A stretch of DNA of 64,000 nucleotides from Stenotrophomonas nematodicola (GTDB lineage: Bacteria > Pseudomonadota > Gammaproteobacteria > Xanthomonadales > Xanthomonadaceae), in assembly GCF_009467805.1 (NCBI RefSeq), contig NZ_WIAY01000008.1, positions 1 through 64,000 on the forward strand, given 5' to 3'. Below are positions 38,212 through 47,528 of the stretch, in pieces. How positions within the stretch are numbered: the stretch's first letter is position 1; every line of letters begins with the position of its first letter. The notes below the pieces were generated by a model. It was not told where the DNA came from. It saw only the letters and a list, made by a program, of their open reading frames with translations, and ran no database searches. A program made the position numbers and the translations under genes.

Positions 38212-40448
38212 CGCGTTCCACGCCCCTGTTGCTGCTGCTGGCCGCTTCCCTTGGTGCGGCGGTGCTGCCCCCCGCGCACGCCGCACCGGCCCGCGCCCAG
38301 CAACCGGCGGCCGATGCCACCACCCCGGTGCTGGTGACGCCCGCCCAATGGACACAGATGCGCCAGGACGGCGCGCGCTTCCCCCTGTTCGCGCGGGAAC
38401 AGCAGCGTGCCGAACAGCGCGTGCGCGCGATGATGAAGGCGGGCATCGACGTACCCGCTCCCAAGGACAAGGGCGGCGGCTACACCCATGAGCAGCACAA
38501 GCGCAATTACCAGGCCATCCAGGCTGCCGGGGCGCTGTACCGGCTGACCGGCGACACGGCCTATGCCGACTACGCGCGCGACCTGCTGCTGGGCTACGCC
38601 GCGCTCTATCCCGGGCTGGGCGCGCACCCGCAGGGACGCGGCCAGATCCCCGGCCGGCTGTTCTGGCAGACCCTCAACGATTCGGTGTGGCTGGTCAGCG
38701 CGGTGCAGGGCTACGACGCGATCCGCGACACCCTCAGCGCTGCCGACCGCGCCACCATCGACAACAACGTGTTCCGCCCGATGGCCGACTTCCTGAGCGG
38801 TACGCCGGAGAACTTCGACAAGATCCACAACCACGCCACCTGGGCAGTTGCCGCGGTGGGCATGACCGGCTACGTGCTGCGCGACCCCAGCTACGTGGAC
38901 AAGGCGCTGAAGGGCAGCCGGCGCGATGGCAGCGCCGGTTTCCTCAAACAGGTGGACCAGCTGTTCTCGCCGGACGGCTATTACGAAGAAGGCCCCTACT
39001 ACCAGCGCTATGCGCTCGCACCGTTCATCCTGTTCGCCAACGCCATCGAGCGCAACGCGCCGCAGCAGGGCATTTTCAAGCGGCGCGACGGGGTGCTGCT
39101 GAAGGCGGTGGATGCACTGGTGCAGACCAGCTACGGCGGCTACTTCTTCCCGATCAACGACGCCATCCTGGACAAGGGCCTGGACACCGAGGAACTGGTG
39201 GCCGGCATCGACATCGCCTACGCGCAGACCGCCGATGCGCGCCTGCTCTCGGTGGCCAAGGCACAGAAGCGCGTACTGCTCTCGCCCGAGGGCCTGCAGG
39301 TGGCCCAGGCGCTGGCGCAGGACAAGGCCACGCCGTTCGACTTCGTCCCCACCCTGCTGCGCGACGGACCGGAGGGTACTGAAGGCGCGCTGGCGATCCT
39401 GCGCATGGGCGGTGCCGATGGCCAGGCGCTGGTGATGAAGAACACCAAGCAGGGCATGGGCCACGGCCACTTCGACAAGCTCAACTGGCTGTTCTACGAC
39501 AACGGCCAGCGCGTGGTCACCGATTACGGCGCGGCGCGCTTCCTCAACATCGAGGCCAAGTCCGGCGGCATCTACCTGCCGGAGAACACCAGTTGGGCAC
39601 GCCAGACCATCGCCCACAACACGCTGGTGGTGAACGAGCAGAGCCATTTCGGCGGCGACTGGAAGAAGGGCCAGGCGCTGGCACCGACGCCGCTGCTGTT
39701 CGCCACCGGCCACGATACGCAGATCGCCTCGGCGCGCATGGTGGGTGCCTACGACGGCGTCGCCTTCACCCGCACACAAGCGCTGCTGTCGCACCCGGCA
39801 CTGGGCGAACCGGTGGTGCTGGACCTGCTGCGTGTCACCGGCAGCAAGGCGGCACGCTACGACCTGCCGCTGCATTTCAATGGCCACATCATGGAGGTCG
39901 GGTTCAAGACCCAGTCCGCAGTGACGGCGCGGCCGGTGCTGGGCAAGGCCAACGGTTACCAGCATGTTTGGATCGATGCGGCCAGCGAGCCCACGAGCGA
40001 GGCGCGCAGCCTCACCTGGCTGCTTGGCGGCCGCTTCTACACCTACCGCTTCGCCAGCACCGCGCCCTCGCGTGCGCTGATCGGCGAGAGCGGCGCCAAC
40101 GACCCCGCGTTCAACCTGCGCCGCGAACCGATGCTGCTGCAGCGCGTGGACGGCCAGGCCGCCACCACCTTCTACGGCGTGCTGGAACCGCACGGCAGGT
40201 ACGACGGCACCGCCGAAACCGTGCGCGGCGCCAACAGCCGCATCGACCGTATCGCCCACTACCGCGGCAAGGATGCCGACGTGCTGGTGCTCGACCTGGC
40301 CGGCGGCCAGCGCATCGCGCTGGGCATCGCCGACGAACCGGGCAAGGCCGGCAGCCATGAGGTCAGCGGCGACGGACAGCGCTGGCGCTGGGAGGGCGGC
40401 TGGAAGCGCTTCGACACCGGCACCGCTACCGGCAAGGACAGCAAATGA
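38208..40448 (+). CDS. Oligoalginate lyase, polysaccharide lyase family 17
   Basis: This is an exo-acting lyase releasing unsaturated monouronate (DEH) from alginate oligomers. The 746-residue protein has a signal peptide, an alpha/alpha-toroid domain (about 40-370) with Asn208-His209 in the NHATW motif and tyrosines in EGPYYQRY, and a C-terminal heparinase II/III-like beta-sheet domain (MGHGHFDKLNWLFYDNG). These residues line up with the catalytic Asn/His/Tyr set of Alg17C. It is the second gene of the lyase operon, coupled by ATGA overlaps to both neighbours. Confidence 0.92.
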   Translation: MTRSTPLLLLLAASLGAAVLPPAHAAPARAQQPAADATTPVLVTPAQWTQMRQDGARFPLFAREQQRAEQRVRAMMKAGIDVPAPKDKGGGYTHEQHKRNYQAIQAAGALYRLTGDTAYADYARDLLLGYAALYPGLGAHPQGRGQIPGRLFWQTLNDSVWLVSAVQGYDAIRDTLSAADRATIDNNVFRPMADFLSGTPENFDKIHNHATWAVAAVGMTGYVLRDPSYVDKALKGSRRDGSAGFLKQVDQLFSPDGYYEEGPYYQRYALAPFILFANAIERNAPQQGIFKRRDGVLLKAVDALVQTSYGGYFFPINDAILDKGLDTEELVAGIDIAYAQTADARLLSVAKAQKRVLLSPEGLQVAQALAQDKATPFDFVPTLLRDGPEGTEGALAILRMGGADGQALVMKNTKQGMGHGHFDKLNWLFYDNGQRVVTDYGAARFLNIEAKSGGIYLPENTSWARQTIAHNTLVVNEQSHFGGDWKKGQALAPTPLLFATGHDTQIASARMVGAYDGVAFTRTQALLSHPALGEPVVLDLLRVTGSKAARYDLPLHFNGHIMEVGFKTQSAVTARPVLGKANGYQHVWIDAASEPTSEARSLTWLLGGRFYTYRFASTAPSRALIGESGANDPAFNLRREPMLLQRVDGQAATTFYGVLEPHGRYDGTAETVRGANSRIDRIAHYRGKDADVLVLDLAGGQRIALGIADEPGKAGSHEVSGDGQRWRWEGGWKRFDTGTATGKDSK

Positions 40449-41737
40449 AGGTCACCACGCAGGCCCGTACCTACGTCCGCTGGCTGATCGTGGGTTTGAT
40501 CGCCGTGGCCACGGTGATCAACTACATCGACCGCAATGCCCTGGCCGTGATGTGGCCGCAGATCTCCAAGGACGTCGGCGCGACCAAGGAAGACTACGCG
40601 CTGCTGGTCACCGTGTTCATGCTGTTCTACGCGGCCGGGCAGTTCGTGTTCGGGCGGCTGTTCGACATCATCGGTACCCGGCTGGGCTTCGCCCTGTCGA
40701 TCGCGGTGTGGTCGATCTCCATCGCCCTGCATTCGGTGACCCATTCGATCCTGTCCTTCAGCCTGGTCCGCGCCCTGCTCGGCATCAGCGAAGCCGGCGC
40801 ATGGCCGGGTGCGGTGAAAGCCAACGCAGAGTGGTTCCCGGCACGTGAGCGGGCGCTGGCGCAGGGCGTGTTCAATGCCGGCGCGTCGATCGGCGCAATC
40901 GTGTCGGCACCGCTGATTGCCGTGCTGTTCCTGTGGCTGGGCTGGCGCGGCACCTTCATCCTGATCGGCGCGATCGGCTTTGTGTGGCTGCTGCCCTGGC
41001 TGATCATCTACCGCGCCGGCCCCGACAAGCACCCGTGGGTGAGCGCGGCCGAGCGTGCGCTGATCCTGGATGCCCCCACCGAAACGCCGGCCGTGCCCAA
41101 GGCGGAGTACGTGCCCAACGTGCGCCAGCTGCTGGGCCATCGGCAGACCTGGGGCATCCTGATCTCGCGGTTCTTCCTGGACCCGATCTGGTGGCTGTTC
41201 GTATCGTGGCTGCCGATCTACCTGGCCGACACCTTCGGCTTCGACATCAAGCAGATCGGCATCTTCGCCTGGGTGCCCTATGTGGGCGCGATGATCGGCA
41301 GCCTGGGTGGCGGCTGGTTGTCCGGCCGCCTGATCGGCGCCGGCTGGGGCGTGGACAAGGCGCGCAAAGTGGTCATCACCCTGGGGGGCGCGATCATGGC
41401 CCCGGCGCTGCTCGGCGCCGTGCTCGCCACCGACCCGGTGTGGGCCGTGGTGACCATCGCCTTCGTGCTGTTCGGCTTCCAGATCGCCATCGGCAACATC
41501 CAGACCCTGCCGGGCGACATCTTCAGCGGCAAGTCCGTCGGCTCGGTGGCCGGCCTGGGCGGCATGGCCGCGGTGGCCGGCACGCTGATCACCACCTGGC
41601 TGGTACCGGCCATGACCCACCAGTCCTATGCCCCCATTTTCATCCTGGTGGCGGCGCTGGTGCCGGCCTCGCTGCTGGCGCTGTGGCTGGTCACCGGCCG
41701 CGTCGAAAAACTCGATGGGCCGGCCACGCCGCGCTGA
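40445..41737 (+). CDS. MFS transporter, hexuronate/DEH type
   Basis: This inner-membrane symporter has 430 residues with 12 segments of the anion:cation symporter (ACS) group. It contains NYIDRNALAVMWPQI and the loop FGRLFDIIGTRLGF, as in ExuT-like hexuronate transporters. In alginate loci the equivalent gene carries DEH, the unsaturated uronate made by the lyases, into the cytoplasm; that assignment is by context. The start overlaps the PL17 stop by 4 bases. Confidence 0.88.
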   Translation: MKVTTQARTYVRWLIVGLIAVATVINYIDRNALAVMWPQISKDVGATKEDYALLVTVFMLFYAAGQFVFGRLFDIIGTRLGFALSIAVWSISIALHSVTHSILSFSLVRALLGISEAGAWPGAVKANAEWFPARERALAQGVFNAGASIGAIVSAPLIAVLFLWLGWRGTFILIGAIGFVWLLPWLIIYRAGPDKHPWVSAAERALILDAPTETPAVPKAEYVPNVRQLLGHRQTWGILISRFFLDPIWWLFVSWLPIYLADTFGFDIKQIGIFAWVPYVGAMIGSLGGGWLSGRLIGAGWGVDKARKVVITLGGAIMAPALLGAVLATDPVWAVVTIAFVLFGFQIAIGNIQTLPGDIFSGKSVGSVAGLGGMAAVAGTLITTWLVPAMTHQSYAPIFILVAALVPASLLALWLVTGRVEKLDGPATPR

Positions 41738-41782
41738 GCCCCACCCCTTCCTTTTCCCCCAACGCACTACTGGAGCTTTTCC

Positions 41783-42538
41783 ATGACCCAATTCAACGAC
41801 AAGGTGGCCATCGTCACCGGTGGCGGCCGCGACATCGGCCGCGAGATCTCGCTCAAGCTGGCCGCTGCCGGCGCCAAGGTCTGCATCAACTACGCCAACG
41901 ACGAAGCCAGCGCGCAGGACACCCTGGCGCAGATCCAGGCCGCTGGCGGCACCGCGATCGTGCACCGCGCCGACGTTACCGACGCCGCCGCCGTTGCCGG
42001 CATGGTCGCGGCCACCCAGGCCGCGTTCGGCGAGCGCATCGACGTGCTGGTCAACGTTGCCGGCGGCATGGTGCAGCGCCGCCCGCTGGCCGAGATCGAC
42101 GAAGCGTTCTTCCACAAGGTGATGGACCTCAACATGAGCTCGGTCTTCCTCACCACCCACGCGGTGGTGCCGCACATGCCCGAGGGCGGCGCGATCGTGA
42201 ACTTCGCGTCGCAGGCAGGCCGTGATGGCGGTGGCCCGGGTGCGTCGATCTACGCCACCGCCAAGGCGGCAGTGATGACCTTCACCCGTGCGATGGCCAA
42301 GGAACTCGGCCCGCGCGGCATCCGCGTCAACGCGCTGTGCTGCGGCATGATCGCCACCCGCTTCCACGATGAATTCACCAAGCCGGAAGTGCGTACCGCC
42401 GTGGCCGGCAACACCCCGCTGCGCCGCCAGGGTCGCCCGCAGGAAGCGGCCGATACCGCCGTGTACCTGGCCTCGGACGCCGCCGGCTTCATCACCGGTG
42501 CCAACGTCGACGTCAACGGCGGCACCTACTTCTCCTGA
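41783..42538 (+). CDS. Short-chain dehydrogenase, probable DEH reductase
   Basis: This is likely the enzyme that reduces 4-deoxy-L-erythro-5-hexoseulose uronate (DEH) to 2-keto-3-deoxygluconate. The 251-residue SDR has the cofactor loop TGGGRDIG, NVAGGM in place of NNAG, the catalytic Ser in NFASQAG and YATAKAAV (YxxxK), and ends GGTYFS. The position between the uronate transporter and KDG kinase genes supports the substrate. It differs from the canonical SDR only in the NVAG motif, a common variation. Confidence 0.83.
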   Translation: MTQFNDKVAIVTGGGRDIGREISLKLAAAGAKVCINYANDEASAQDTLAQIQAAGGTAIVHRADVTDAAAVAGMVAATQAAFGERIDVLVNVAGGMVQRRPLAEIDEAFFHKVMDLNMSSVFLTTHAVVPHMPEGGAIVNFASQAGRDGGGPGASIYATAKAAVMTFTRAMAKELGPRGIRVNALCCGMIATRFHDEFTKPEVRTAVAGNTPLRRQGRPQEAADTAVYLASDAAGFITGANVDVNGGTYFS

Positions 42539-42573
42539 TAGACACGTTCCGCTGACCGCCTGGGAGGGCCGCC

Positions 42574-43755
42574 ATGCTGCGCTGGATCACTGCATTGTCG
42601 ATTGCACTTGCCACCAGCGCCGCTGCGCTGCCCGCCCATGCCCAGGTCTGGGTGCCGGCGTGGACTGCCTCTCCGGCACCCGACCGAAAGGACGGTACGC
42701 CCGACGCACCCGTACAGTTCGCCAACCAGACCGTACGCCAGGACATGCGCCTGGCCAGTTCCGCCACCGCACTGCGCTTCCGCATCAGCAACGAACTCGG
42801 CGATGCGCCGCTGGCCATCGGCGGGGTCACCGCGCACCGTACCGGCACGGCCACGCCGGCCAAACTGGTCACCTTCAACGGTCGCAACGCAGTGGTGGTG
42901 CCGGTGGGTGCCGCGCTGCTCAGTGACCCGGTCGCGATGACGGTGCCGGCCTTGGCCGATGTATCGCTGACCGTGTACTTCCCCGAGCCGACCCGGCCTG
43001 CGGTGCGGCGCACCGCGCTGCGCATCGCCGACGGCCGCCAGGCCGAGGTGGGCGACAAGGTGAAACTGGCCTACCGGCAGAACGTCGTATCGGCGGTGCT
43101 GGCCGAGCGCGCCACCAGGCCGGTGGTGGTGGTCGCCCTGGGCGATTCGATCACCGAAGGCGCCACCGCCACGCGCGGCAGCAACGGCGACTGGCCGGCA
43201 CTGCTGGCCACCCGCCTGCAGCAGGCCTGCCCGGACCAGGTGGTGGTGGTCAACGCCGGCATCAGCGGCAACAAGGTCATGGACCACGGCCGCAGCCACA
43301 GCGCGCTGGCGCGGCTGGACCGCGATGTGATCGCCCTGCCCAACGTGAGCAAGGTGATCGTGTTCGAAGGCATCAACGACATCCGCCACGATGGCGGCAC
43401 CCCGCCCAAGGCCGGCCGCAACGCCGAGGACATGGTGCTGGGCTACCGCCAGATCGCCGAGCGCCTGCACGGCAACGGCATCGGCGCGATCGCCGCCACC
43501 ATCACCCCGTTCGGCGGCTCGGACCGCTACGAACCGCTGTCGGCGGCGACCCGCACCACGCTCAACACCTGGATGCGCGGCGGCCGCAGCGGCTACGACG
43601 CGCTGATCGACTTCGATGCGGTCCTGCGCGATCCGTCCACCCCGGAGAACCTGCCCGAGGACATCACCCGCGATCACCTGCACCCCAACGACGAGGGCTA
43701 CCGGCGCATGGCTGCCGGCATCGACCTGGGCCTGCTCGGGTGCAAGGCACGATGA
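42574..43755 (+). CDS. Secreted SGNH/GDSL hydrolase in the alginate operon
   Basis: This periplasmic or secreted esterase of 393 residues has a signal peptide (ALSIALATSAAALPAHA), an N-terminal beta-rich module (about 30-165), and an SGNH hydrolase domain with the four blocks visible: GDSITEG (Ser), NAGISGN, EGINDI and the C-terminal DHLHPNDEGY (Asp/His). It resembles XynB/AxeA-type carbohydrate esterases. Removal of O-acetyl groups from bacterial alginate would suit the operon; this is inference. Confidence 0.85.
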   Translation: MLRWITALSIALATSAAALPAHAQVWVPAWTASPAPDRKDGTPDAPVQFANQTVRQDMRLASSATALRFRISNELGDAPLAIGGVTAHRTGTATPAKLVTFNGRNAVVVPVGAALLSDPVAMTVPALADVSLTVYFPEPTRPAVRRTALRIADGRQAEVGDKVKLAYRQNVVSAVLAERATRPVVVVALGDSITEGATATRGSNGDWPALLATRLQQACPDQVVVVNAGISGNKVMDHGRSHSALARLDRDVIALPNVSKVIVFEGINDIRHDGGTPPKAGRNAEDMVLGYRQIAERLHGNGIGAIAATITPFGGSDRYEPLSAATRTTLNTWMRGGRSGYDALIDFDAVLRDPSTPENLPEDITRDHLHPNDEGYRRMAAGIDLGLLGCKAR

Positions 43756-44855
43756 GCGCGCAGCAGTTCGCGGTGGCGGCATCGACCGGCCAGCGCTGGG
43801 ATGCCCTGGCACTGGGCGAGGTGATGCTGCGCTTCGATCCGGGCGAAGGCCGCGTGCGCAACGCGCGCCAGTTCAGCGTGTGGGAAGGCGGCGGCGAGTA
43901 CAACGTGGCGCGCGGCCTGTGCAGCACCTTCGGCCATCGCAGTGCGGTCCTGACCGCGTTGCCGCGCAACGAGCTGGGCGAATTGGCCCGGCAGTTGATC
44001 CAGGCCGGTGGCGTGGATGCCAGCCAGATCCTCTGGCGCGATTACGACGGCATCGGCCGCAACACGCGCATGGGGCTCAACTTCACCGAACGCGGCTTCG
44101 GCGTGCGCGCGCCGCTGGGGGTATCCGACCGCGCGGGTTCGGCTGCCGCGCAGCTGCAGCCGCACGAGATCGACTGGGAGACGGTGTTCGGTCGCGATGG
44201 CGCACGTTGGCTGCATACCGGCGGCATCTTCGCGGCCCTCTCCGAACACAGCGCGCAGACCGCGATCACCGCCGTGCGGGCCGCGCGCCGGCACGGGGTA
44301 GCAGTGTCCTACGACCTCAACTACCGCGCCAGCCTGTGGGAAAGCCATCCCGATCCGGACGCGGCGCGCCATGCCAACTGCGCGATCGCCGCCGAGTGCG
44401 ACCTGCTGGTGGGCGACGAGTATTCCTTTGCCGCGTGCCTGGGCATGGACCTGGACGACCTGGGCAAGCGGACCACACCGATGGACGTGGGCCCGGCCGA
44501 TGCCGCCGCGCTGCGGGCGCTGACGCGCTTCCCGAATCTGCAGGCGGTGGCGTTCACCCTGCGCGATGCCGCCACGGCCGCGCGCCACGGCTGGGCCGGT
44601 GCGCTGCGCACCCGCGAGCGGCTGTTCCTCTCGCGCACGCGCGAGGTGGACCTGTTGGACCGGGTGGGCGGCGGCGATGCATTCGTGGCCGGCGTGGTCC
44701 ACGCCCTGATCAGCGGCAAGGGCGAACAGGCCGCCGTGGACCTGGGCGCGGCGCATGGCGCACTGGCCATGTCCACGCCGGGTGACACCGCGTGCGCCAG
44801 CCTGCAGGAAGTGGAGGCGGTGGCCCGCGGCGACGGCGCGGCGGCGCGGCGCTGA
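43752..44855 (+). CDS. kdgK: 2-keto-3-deoxygluconate kinase (PfkB family)
   Basis: This kinase phosphorylates KDG to KDPG for cleavage by the Entner-Doudoroff aldolase. The 367-residue ribokinase/PfkB protein has the N-terminal GEVMLRF and GGGEYNVARGL sugar-binding segments and the C-terminal signature GGGDAFVAGVVHAL with the catalytic Asp. It is the last gene of the alginate operon, overlapping the esterase gene by 4 bases (ATGA). No Eda gene lies in the window. The exact sugar is assigned from context and family. Confidence 0.87.
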   Translation: MSAQQFAVAASTGQRWDALALGEVMLRFDPGEGRVRNARQFSVWEGGGEYNVARGLCSTFGHRSAVLTALPRNELGELARQLIQAGGVDASQILWRDYDGIGRNTRMGLNFTERGFGVRAPLGVSDRAGSAAAQLQPHEIDWETVFGRDGARWLHTGGIFAALSEHSAQTAITAVRAARRHGVAVSYDLNYRASLWESHPDPDAARHANCAIAAECDLLVGDEYSFAACLGMDLDDLGKRTTPMDVGPADAAALRALTRFPNLQAVAFTLRDAATAARHGWAGALRTRERLFLSRTREVDLLDRVGGGDAFVAGVVHALISGKGEQAAVDLGAAHGALAMSTPGDTACASLQEVEAVARGDGAAARR

Positions 44856-44870
44856 GCCGCGCCGGGTTCA

Positions 44871-45473
44871 TCAGGCCGTTGGCCGCACCGGCAACGCCTG
44901 CATCGCCACGCTCACGGCGGCCAGCAGGCGCGCGCGGCTGGCGCCATCGCGTGCCTGGGTGGAAATGCCGTGCAGTACGGTGGCGTAGTAGTCACCCAGC
45001 GCCTGTACGTCGCTGCCGTCGGGCAGTTCGCCGGCGCTGGCCGCCTGCCGCAGGCGCGTGATGATCTGCGCGGTGCGCTGGCGGCGGTGCTCGGCCAGCC
45101 AGTCCATCACCGCCTCGTTCTCGGGTGCCGTGCTGGTGGCCGCCGACACCACCAGGCAGCCCTGCGCGCGGCCGCGCCGCGTGTAGGTCAGCACGGCATC
45201 GTGCAGCATGCGCTCGATCGCCGGGCGCACCGCCTGCTCGCGCAGTGCCCGGTCGGCAAAGCCGCCATCGCCCGCTTCGTAAAGCGCCACCGCCTCGCGG
45301 AACAACTGCTCCTTGCTGCCGAAGGCCGCATAGATACGCGCCGAGGCGATGCCCAGCGCCTCCACCAGCGCCGACATCGAGGTGCCCTCATACCCGCGCT
45401 CCCAGAACAGCAGCATCGCCTGCTTGAGGGCGTGGTCCTTGTCGAATTCGCGGGGGCGGCCGGCCATGAGCAT
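44871..45473 (-). CDS. TetR-family transcriptional regulator
   Basis: This 200-residue repressor-type regulator has an N-terminal TetR helix-turn-helix (AMLLFWERGYEGTSMSALVEALGIASARIYAAFGSKEQLFREAV) and a helical C-terminal ligand-binding domain resembling the group seen beside SDR and efflux genes. It is divergent from the isomerase/hydrolase operon starting at 45580 and probably controls it through the palindrome at 45546-45561. Two further in-frame Met codons lie nearby (45467 and upstream 45509); the choice is not critical for function. Confidence 0.85.
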   Translation of the reverse strand: MLMAGRPREFDKDHALKQAMLLFWERGYEGTSMSALVEALGIASARIYAAFGSKEQLFREAVALYEAGDGGFADRALREQAVRPAIERMLHDAVLTYTRRGRAQGCLVVSAATSTAPENEAVMDWLAEHRRQRTAQIITRLRQAASAGELPDGSDVQALGDYYATVLHGISTQARDGASRARLLAAVSVAMQALPVRPTA

Positions 45474-45517
45474 CACTACGGATTGAAGCGGTGCGGCGAT
45501 TCTATCCAAACCGGGCG

Positions 45518-45561
45518 TTGACCGGAACGAATCTGCGGCCTATTCTTTGTCGCTAGACAAA
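45518..45561 (+). promoter_or_regulatory. Promoter and palindromic operator of the isomerase/hydrolase operon
   Basis: TTGACC (45518-45523), a 17-base spacer and TATTCT (45541-45546) form a good sigma-70 promoter. An inverted repeat, TTTGTC-GCTA-GACAAA (45546-45561), starts at the last base of the -10 and covers the likely start site. A TetR dimer bound there would block initiation. The gene begins 18 bases after the repeat. Confidence 0.62.
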
Positions 45562-45579
45562 TAATAAGGCAACACCTTC

Positions 45580-46635
45580 ATGCGTACCCTTAAAGGCCCC
45601 AGCCTGCATCTGGCCCAGTTCAGCGCCGATCAGGCTCCCTTCAATGACCTGCCTTCCATCGCCGCGTGGGCCGCCGGCCAGGGCTTCAAGGCCCTGCAGA
45701 TTCCGGCGTGGGACGAACGTCTGTTCGATGTGGAACAGGCCGCGCACAGCCAGCAGTACTGCGACGACCTGATCGCGATGCTGGCCAGCCACGGGCTGGT
45801 GATCAGCGAACTCACCACCCACATCTTCGGCCAGCTGGTGGCGGTGCACCCTGCCTATGACGCGCTCTGCGACAGCTTCGCGCCGGCCGCCCTGCACGGC
45901 GACCCGGCCGCACGCACCGCGTGGGCGGTGGAACGGCTCAAACTGGCCGCGAAAGCCTCGCAGCGGCTGGGCCTGGACCGCATGGGCACCTTCTCCGGCG
46001 CCTTCGCCTGGCCGTACCTGTTCCCGTTCCCGCAGCGGCCGGAAGGGCTCATCGACGCCGCGTTCGAGGAACTGGCGCGGCGCTGGTTGCCGATCCTGGA
46101 TGTCTGCGACGCGCACGGCATCGACCTCTGCTACGAGATCCATCCCAGCGAAGACCTGCACGACGGCACCAGCTTCGAGCGCTTCCATGCCGCCGTGGGC
46201 ATGCACCGTCGCTGCCGTATCCTGTTCGATCCCAGCCACTTCGTCCTGCAGCAGCTGGACTACCTGAGCTTCCTGGACATCTACCGCGATTTCATCGGCA
46301 TGGTCCACATCAAGGATGCCGAATTCAATCCGAGCGGGCGCCAGGGCATCTACGGCGGCTACAGCGGCTGGACCGAACGCGCCGGACGTTTCCGCTCCCT
46401 CGGCGACGGCCAGGTGGACTTCAAGGGCATCTTCTCCAAGCTGGCCCAGTACGACTACGACGGCTGGGCCACGCTGGAATGGGAGTGCTGCCTGAAAAAC
46501 CAGGAGGACGGCGCGCGCGAGGGCGTGGCGTTCATCAATGCACACATCATCAAGGTCACCGATCGCATCTTCGACGACTTCGCCGGTGCCCCGGTCAGCC
46601 GTGCGCAGATCCACGGCATGCTGGGGATCCACTGA
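45580..46635 (+). CDS. Sugar phosphate isomerase/epimerase-like TIM-barrel protein
   Basis: This is a 351-residue protein of the xylose-isomerase-like (AP_endonuc_2) superfamily. Metal-ligand segments of the barrel are visible in order: CYEIHPSED (Glu, His), FDPSHF (Asp, His), MVHIKDAEF (His, Asp) and TLEWECC (Glu). The family includes epimerases, IolE-like dehydratases and isomerases of sugars and inositols; the substrate is unknown. It is the first gene of the TetR-controlled operon and its stop touches the next start by one base (TGATG). Confidence 0.8.
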   Translation: MRTLKGPSLHLAQFSADQAPFNDLPSIAAWAAGQGFKALQIPAWDERLFDVEQAAHSQQYCDDLIAMLASHGLVISELTTHIFGQLVAVHPAYDALCDSFAPAALHGDPAARTAWAVERLKLAAKASQRLGLDRMGTFSGAFAWPYLFPFPQRPEGLIDAAFEELARRWLPILDVCDAHGIDLCYEIHPSEDLHDGTSFERFHAAVGMHRRCRILFDPSHFVLQQLDYLSFLDIYRDFIGMVHIKDAEFNPSGRQGIYGGYSGWTERAGRFRSLGDGQVDFKGIFSKLAQYDYDGWATLEWECCLKNQEDGAREGVAFINAHIIKVTDRIFDDFAGAPVSRAQIHGMLGIH

Positions 46636-47528
46636 TGAAGACCGTACACGACCATTCCACCTCCGCCGCGCTGGACGGCGTGGTGCACCGCCATGTCCGC
46701 ATCGAGGGGCGCAGCGTGCACTGCGCGATCCTCGGCCAGGGGCGGCCGGTGCTGCTGATCCCCAGCTGGCCGCAGACCTGGTATGCCTGGCGGCACATCA
46801 TGCAGGCGCTCGCCGCACAAGGGTTCCAGGCGATTGCCGTGGACCCGCCTGGCACCGGCGATTCGGACACGCCGGCGCACGGCTACGACACCGGCGCCAC
46901 CGCCGCCACCCTGCACGTGCTGATGCAGCAGCTCGGCCACGCGCGCTACCAGGTGGTGGGCCACGATGTAGGCATGTGGGTGGCCTATGCGCTGGCCAGC
47001 GACCAGCCCGACGCCGTGCAGCGGCTGGCGATCACCGAAGCGGTGATTCCCGGCCTGGCCGAGGCGCCGCCGGTGTTCGTGGCACCGGAAGACAACATCT
47101 TCCTGTGGCACTTCATGTTCAACCAGGTACGCGACCTGCCCGAGGCGCTGATCGCCGGCCGCGAGCGTGCGTACCTGACCTTCATGTTCGACCGCTGGGC
47201 GCATCGCCGCGAAGCGGTGGCCTGCGAGGTGTACATCCGCGCGTACTCGGCACCGGGCGGGCTCAGCGGTGGCTTCGGCTACTACCGCGCCATTCCCGAA
47301 ACGATCCGCCAGAACCGTCAACGTGCGCTCACCCCGCTGGCGATGCCGGTCCTGGCGATCGGGGCCGAGCACGCCACCGCCGACATGCCGATGGACACCA
47401 TGCGCGCCCATGCCAGGGACCTGCGCGGGGCGATGATTGCCGACTGCGGCCACTTCGTCATGGAAGAAGCGCCCGAGGCCTTCCTGGCCCAGCTGCTGCC
47501 GTTCCTGCTGCCGGCGTGCCAGGCATGA
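46635..47528 (+). CDS. Alpha/beta hydrolase with Asp nucleophile (epoxide hydrolase-like)
   Basis: This 297-residue alpha/beta hydrolase has the oxyanion segment IPSWPQTWYAWR, the cap region, and the nucleophile elbow GHDVGM, where Asp takes the place of the usual Ser. The catalytic His is in DCGHFVMEE. The Asp nucleophile is diagnostic of the epoxide hydrolase / haloalkane and fluoroacetate dehalogenase branch. The substrate is unknown. Near-zero intergenic distances on both sides show it is co-expressed with the isomerase and esterase. Confidence 0.85.
   Translation: MKTVHDHSTSAALDGVVHRHVRIEGRSVHCAILGQGRPVLLIPSWPQTWYAWRHIMQALAAQGFQAIAVDPPGTGDSDTPAHGYDTGATAATLHVLMQQLGHARYQVVGHDVGMWVAYALASDQPDAVQRLAITEAVIPGLAEAPPVFVAPEDNIFLWHFMFNQVRDLPEALIAGRERAYLTFMFDRWAHRREAVACEVYIRAYSAPGGLSGGFGYYRAIPETIRQNRQRALTPLAMPVLAIGAEHATADMPMDTMRAHARDLRGAMIADCGHFVMEEAPEAFLAQLLPFLLPACQA

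Noticed and set aside
35794..38355. 853-residue minus-strand frame antisense to the PL6 lyase gene
   Set aside because: Composition is that of an antisense shadow (His/Val/Ala rich, no motif), while the plus strand has catalytic PL6 residues and a signal peptide.
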